Made by a program: the position numbers and the translations under genes
Notes under the pieces: generated by a model
What the model saw: only the letters and a program-made list of their open reading frames with translations
Told to the model about the DNA's origin: nothing
The model's database searches: none
Source: Candidatus Liptonbacteria bacterium
Lineage (GTDB): Bacteria; Patescibacteriota; Minisyncoccia; UBA6257; 2-01-FULL-56-20
Assembly (NCBI GenBank): GCA_023244935.1
Contig: JAHFLJ010000003.1
Location: forward strand, 1 to 42,058
Reading direction: 5' to 3'
Length of the DNA stretch: 42,058 bases
In this document: piece by piece, positions 38,586-42,058 of the stretch
How positions within the stretch are numbered: position 1 is the first letter of the stretch
Layout: every line of letters begins with the position of its first letter

Positions 38586-41500
38586 TTACGCCTCCAGCGA
38601 TTTTGCCTTTTCTACAATCATCGATGGCTCTCCGTTTCTTAAACTAATTTTTCCCTCAATCGCGATAATTTTATTTTCTACCCAAACATCTTGGGTCTTT
38701 ATCATGGTGTTATTAAACACAACCAATTCAATTGGCTGAGGTGAAAGATCTTCCATCGTCACAAATAGCATTGGTTGTCCGGTCTTGGTCATAATCTTTT
38801 TAATCGAGGAGATCAAACCGGCTCCACGATAAATCATTCGCTCGTCGGTTACGGCGCGAAGTTCAGCAACAGTTCTTGCTTTCATAGCCCGAATCTTTTC
38901 GTCGTAGTGGTTTAGGGGATGGTCGGATAAATAGAATCCTAAAAGTTCTTTTTCCCAAGCTAGTTTTTGAGTAGGAGTAGCCGGAGTAGCCGGCTTTAGG
39001 GTCAGTGGGGGAATCGCGTTTGCGATATTTCCGAAAAGGGAATTTTGAGCGGAGAATAAATTTTTTCGGATTGAATTGTGATATTTCAAAATATCGTCCA
39101 TATTTTCTATCACTTCATTTCTATCTAGCCCAAATGAATCCAAGGCGCCACTTTTCGCCAAGCTTTCCAAGGATTTTTTATTTAAATCTTTATGCTCGAT
39201 TCTCAGGACAAAGTCCGCAAAGTTCTTGTATTCACCTCCGCGGATTCGTTCATCAATAATCGCTTGGGCGATTGCTCCTCCAACATTCTTGATTGCCAGT
39301 AATCCGAAACGAATTTGTTTACCATCCGGCGCAAATTTAACAAAACTTTTGTTTATATCCGGCCCCAATACTTCCAAATTCTCTTGCTTTGCTTCGGTGG
39401 TTAAAAAGGACATTCGGTCGGTATCCCCGATATCGGCATTAAGCAGACTCGCCATAAATTCTTCCGGATAGTGCGCGCGAAGGTAGGCGGTTCGATATCC
39501 GATGAGCGCGTAGCAAGCGGCGTGACTTTTATTGAAACCATAACGAGCAAAAGGAGGGAATAGCTCCCAGATTGCGGTCGCGGTTTTTCTGTCTATCCCA
39601 TTTTTTATCATTCCATCCACAAGCTTACTCTGTTGTTCGTCAAGAAGCTCTTTAATTTTTTTACCAATAGCTTTACGAAGAATGTCCGCTTCCGCCAAAG
39701 AGTAGCCGGCCAAGTCGCGGGCAATACGCATCATCTGCTCCTGATAAACTCCGATACCATAAGTATTTCCTAGAATAGGCTCAAGTTTTGGATGGAGATA
39801 GGTAATTTTTTCTTGTCCATTTTTACGTTTAATAAACGAAGGAATAAGTTCCATCGGGCCCGGACGGTAGAGTGCAACCAAGGCAATCAAGTCTTCAATT
39901 CCTGAAGGCTTAATATCCTTCATGTACCGGCGCATACCACTTGACTCGAATTGAAATACGCCTGTCGTATCGCCCTTCTTTAATAAAGCAAAAGTTTTTT
40001 CATCGTCTAGCGGAATATCTTCAATTTTTATATTGACATCCTGAAGTTCTTTTATGAGTCGGATTGTTTCTTCGATAATTGTTAAATTCTTTAAGCCCAA
40101 AAAGTCGATTTTCAAAAGTCCCAAGTCTTCGATAGCATGCATTTCAAACTGACTAATAATAATATTTTTATCCTGTGGGGCGAACTGCAGAGGAACACGT
40201 TCATCAAGCGGGTCGCGCGCGATGACCGTTCCGCAAGCGTGCACTGACGCATGGCGCGCCACGCCTTCCAGATGCATTGCCGCGTCGATTAAATCTTTGG
40301 CATTTTTATCGCTTTTATATAAGGCTTTAAGATCGTCGGTTTTATCCAGCGCATCTTTAAGCTTGGTATTTGGAAGTCCGGGGATAAGTTTGGCAATTTT
40401 GTCGCAGAAGCTGTATGGGAGCCCCATCGCTCTTCCGGCGTCCCGGATTGCCGCCCGCGCCGCCATTGTTCCAAAGGTAATAATCTGCGCAACGTGGTCA
40501 GCTCCATATTTTTCTCGCGCATATGCCAAAACCTCATCGCGTCGAATATCCGCGAAGTCAATATCGATATCCGGCATTTGAATACGCTCCGGGTTCAAAA
40601 ATCTTTCAAACAGTAGGTCGTAGGTTAGAGGATCAATATCCGTAATCTTTAAAACGTAAGAAACCAAACTGCCTGCCGCCGAGCCTCTTCCCGGACCGAC
40701 AGAAATTCCATGGTCCTTGGCCCAGTTAATCAAGTCTTGAACAATTAGAAAATAGTCGGCAAAGCCGGTTTTTTCAATGACTCCCATTTCATATTCAATT
40801 CGCTCTCGCACCGCGATGGTTATCTCTTTCGGATATCGCTCCGGCAATCTTTTTTCAACCAATGTCCTTAAATATTCATTTGCGCTTTCTCCATTTGGTT
40901 TCGGGAATTCCGGCAAAAGTGTTTTTCCCAGTTCGATTTCAACATTGCACCTATCGGCAATTTTTTGCGTGTTATCCAGCGCTTCCGGCAAGTATCCCAA
41001 TTTTTCTACCATTCTTTCTTGAGAGCAGAGCGAGAAGTCATCAGTTTTTAAACTTAGTCGGTCATCGTCGGAAAGTTTATTGCCGGTTTGAATCGCCAAA
41101 AGAATATCGTGATAGTGTCCGTCTTCCGGGTTTAAATAATGAAGGTCTTGAGTCGCAACCAAAGGGATACCGGTCTCTTTGGAAAGCCTGATTATCTCCG
41201 GTTCAATTTTTTCGGATTCCGGTAAATTTGGATGCTTTTGGATTTCAATGAAGAAATTATTTTCTCCGAAAATTTCTTTGTATTCCAACGCAACTTTTTT
41301 TGCTTCGTCAAAATTGTTAGCCATTAAGGCTTGGTCAACTTCTCCTCCAAGACACGCCGAAAGAGCAATCAGTCCTTCACTGTGCTGGCGTAAAATTTCT
41401 TTATCCACGCGTGGTTTATAATAAAAACCCTCCAAGTGTGCCTTGGTCACCAGTTTAATCAAGTTTTTCCAACCAACGTTATTTTCCGCGAGCAAAATTA

Positions 41501-41762
41501 AATGGTAATAACGTTCTCCGGTAGAATCTCGATCTAGCCGGCTCTTTGGGGCGACATAAGTTTCCACGCCCATTATCGGCTTGATGCCGGCTTTCTTTGC
41601 TTTTTTATAAAATTCAATTGCTCCATATAGGACTCCGTGGTCGGTAAGCGCGATAGAGTCCATTCCGAGATCTTTAACTTTTTTAACTAAATCATCAATT
41701 TTTGGGAGACCATCAAGTAGGGAATAATGACTGTGGGTGTGTAAGTGAATAAATTTTTGCAT
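38586..41762 (-). CDS. dnaE: DNA polymerase III subunit alpha (DnaE)
   Basis: 1058-aa replicative polymerase. The N-terminal PHP domain starts FIHLHTHSHYSLLDG and continues with ALTDHGVLYG. The polymerase core has GPGRGSAAGSLVSY, the catalytic Asp pair in MPDIDIDFAD (about residue 400) and the later Asp in GLLKIDFLGLKNL, plus PGPMELIPSF and FNKSHAACYALI. A helix-hairpin-helix region follows, then an OB fold that ends the protein (about 960-1055). The C-terminal tau-binding domain found in E. coli (1160 aa) appears missing. ATG at 41762; no clear promoter consensus before it. No intein or frameshift is seen. Confidence 0.97.
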   Translation of the reverse strand: MQKFIHLHTHSHYSLLDGLPKIDDLVKKVKDLGMDSIALTDHGVLYGAIEFYKKAKKAGIKPIMGVETYVAPKSRLDRDSTGERYYHLILLAENNVGWKNLIKLVTKAHLEGFYYKPRVDKEILRQHSEGLIALSACLGGEVDQALMANNFDEAKKVALEYKEIFGENNFFIEIQKHPNLPESEKIEPEIIRLSKETGIPLVATQDLHYLNPEDGHYHDILLAIQTGNKLSDDDRLSLKTDDFSLCSQERMVEKLGYLPEALDNTQKIADRCNVEIELGKTLLPEFPKPNGESANEYLRTLVEKRLPERYPKEITIAVRERIEYEMGVIEKTGFADYFLIVQDLINWAKDHGISVGPGRGSAAGSLVSYVLKITDIDPLTYDLLFERFLNPERIQMPDIDIDFADIRRDEVLAYAREKYGADHVAQIITFGTMAARAAIRDAGRAMGLPYSFCDKIAKLIPGLPNTKLKDALDKTDDLKALYKSDKNAKDLIDAAMHLEGVARHASVHACGTVIARDPLDERVPLQFAPQDKNIIISQFEMHAIEDLGLLKIDFLGLKNLTIIEETIRLIKELQDVNIKIEDIPLDDEKTFALLKKGDTTGVFQFESSGMRRYMKDIKPSGIEDLIALVALYRPGPMELIPSFIKRKNGQEKITYLHPKLEPILGNTYGIGVYQEQMMRIARDLAGYSLAEADILRKAIGKKIKELLDEQQSKLVDGMIKNGIDRKTATAIWELFPPFARYGFNKSHAACYALIGYRTAYLRAHYPEEFMASLLNADIGDTDRMSFLTTEAKQENLEVLGPDINKSFVKFAPDGKQIRFGLLAIKNVGGAIAQAIIDERIRGGEYKNFADFVLRIEHKDLNKKSLESLAKSGALDSFGLDRNEVIENMDDILKYHNSIRKNLFSAQNSLFGNIANAIPPLTLKPATPATPTQKLAWEKELLGFYLSDHPLNHYDEKIRAMKARTVAELRAVTDERMIYRGAGLISSIKKIMTKTGQPMLFVTMEDLSPQPIELVVFNNTMIKTQDVWVENKIIAIEGKISLRNGEPSMIVEKAKSLEA

Positions 41763-41894
41763 ATTTTGTATTGGCTTACTTCGGTACCTAGGAGGCGTAT
41801 CGGTTCAGCAATTTTTACTAATACATTCTACAGCATTTTTGTCTTTGGCAAAAGAATTTACAGAACGCCAATTTTTGGTTAAAATCACTAGTGT

Positions 41895-41937
41895 TTAAGC
41901 CGCCTTACCTGCCTGCCGGCAGGCAGGCAGGGCTTAA
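41895..41937. repeat. Palindromic element with CCTGCC/GGCAGG core, second copy
   Basis: TTAAGCC (41895-41901) pairs with GGCTTAA (41931-41937) around the palindrome CCTGCCTGCCGGCAGGCAGG starting at 41908 plus a CAG extension. The same core is the heart of the 12593 element. It lies between dnaE and tRNA-Thr. The rest of the 41763-41984 spacer shows no gene. Confidence 0.75.
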
Positions 41938-41984
41938 TTCATTAATGACTCTAGATTTCTTGATTATATAAACAGTTTAAATAT

Positions 41985-42056
41985 GCCACCTTAGCTCAGC
42001 GGTAGAGCGCCACTTTTGTAAAGTGGATGTCCCCGGTTCAAGCCCGGGAGGTGGCT
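41985..42056 (+). tRNA. tRNA-Thr (anticodon TGT)
   Basis: A 72-nt cloverleaf: acceptor GCCACCT (41985-41991) with AGGTGGC (42049-42055) and a U discriminator. The D arm is AGCTCAGCGGTAGAGC. The anticodon stem CCACT/AGTGG carries the loop TTTGTAA with TGT at 42017-42019, and the T arm is CCCGGTTCAAGCCCGGG. CCA is not encoded. It is divergent from dnaE. Confidence 0.97.
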
Positions 42057-42058
42057 CA

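Noticed and set aside
1-42058. UGA recoded as glycine (SR1/Gracilibacteria code)
   Set aside because: Genes such as pth, the 7291-8559 gene and the LamG pseudopilin end cleanly at TGA, and no internal in-frame TGA occurs in recognised proteins.
1-42058. CRISPR array, prophage or transposase gene
   Set aside because: No regularly spaced direct repeats, cas genes, phage structural genes or transposase motifs are visible; repeats present are inverted and dispersed.

Overview
The window looks like a chromosomal segment of a Patescibacteria (Candidate Phyla Radiation) genome, probably a Parcubacteria-type lineage. This rests on gene style, not on a marker phylogeny. The signs are a split transketolase, a full type IV pilus assembly cluster with a PilM-PilN fusion, secreted proteins with a PG-binding-like domain plus PKD and Ser/Thr-rich repeats, WAWND-repeat surface proteins, compact replisome subunits, tightly overlapping genes almost without Shine-Dalgarno sequences, and the palindromic CCTGCC/GGCAGG repeat common in such genomes. 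TGA acts as a normal stop (for example pth and the 7291-8559 gene), so the UGA=Gly lineages are excluded.

Layout. 1-720: the tail of an unknown gene, a strong terminator, and rpiB. 873-2440: about 1.6 kb without credible protein genes. It holds two consecutive long RNA units (about 940 and 590 nt), each with its own TTGACA/TATAAT promoter and rho-independent terminator. They share sequence blocks, including an H-type pseudoknot present three times with compensatory base changes. This is the most unusual part of the window. 2512-12545: rpe, a secreted multidomain surface protein, a split transketolase with a small membrane protein between the halves, two membrane proteins, a PfkB-family kinase and an unknown 418-aa protein. 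12593-13748: a palindromic cloverleaf-like element, tRNA-Val, tRNA-Ile and an RluA-type pseudouridine synthase. 13797-22459: the type IV pilus cluster (leader ORF, major pilin, PilB, PilC, four pilin-like or surface proteins including a pseudopilin with a nested LamG-like domain, and PilMN). 22405-28546: housekeeping genes (pth, lepB, hisS, a HIT protein, dusB, an AlkD-like gene, dnaX). 28611-34594: a cell-envelope and chromosome-segregation block (GH-like DUF4015 protein, an L,D-transpeptidase/D,D-carboxypeptidase fusion, scpA, scpB, a D,D-carboxypeptidase, mraY). 34704-38504: a membrane protein, an SDR oxidoreductase, a divergent pgk, a DHH phosphoesterase and RNase HI in one overlapping run. 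38586-41762: dnaE on the minus strand. 41985-42056: tRNA-Thr.

How the parts fit. rpiB, rpe and tkt form the non-oxidative pentose phosphate route, joined by pfkB and pgk, as expected in a fermentative reduced metabolism. The pilus genes build one machine. The peptidoglycan genes cover lipid I synthesis (mraY), peptide trimming and 3-3 cross-linking. dnaE and dnaX both appear to lack the C-terminal regions that couple polymerase to clamp loader in model bacteria.

Expression signals are distinctive. Many transcription units carry an extended -10 box (TGnTATAAT) ending only 6-9 nt before the ATG, which implies leaderless mRNAs. A family of AT-rich inverted repeats sits mostly behind operons and in one case supplies the start region of a pilin-like gene.
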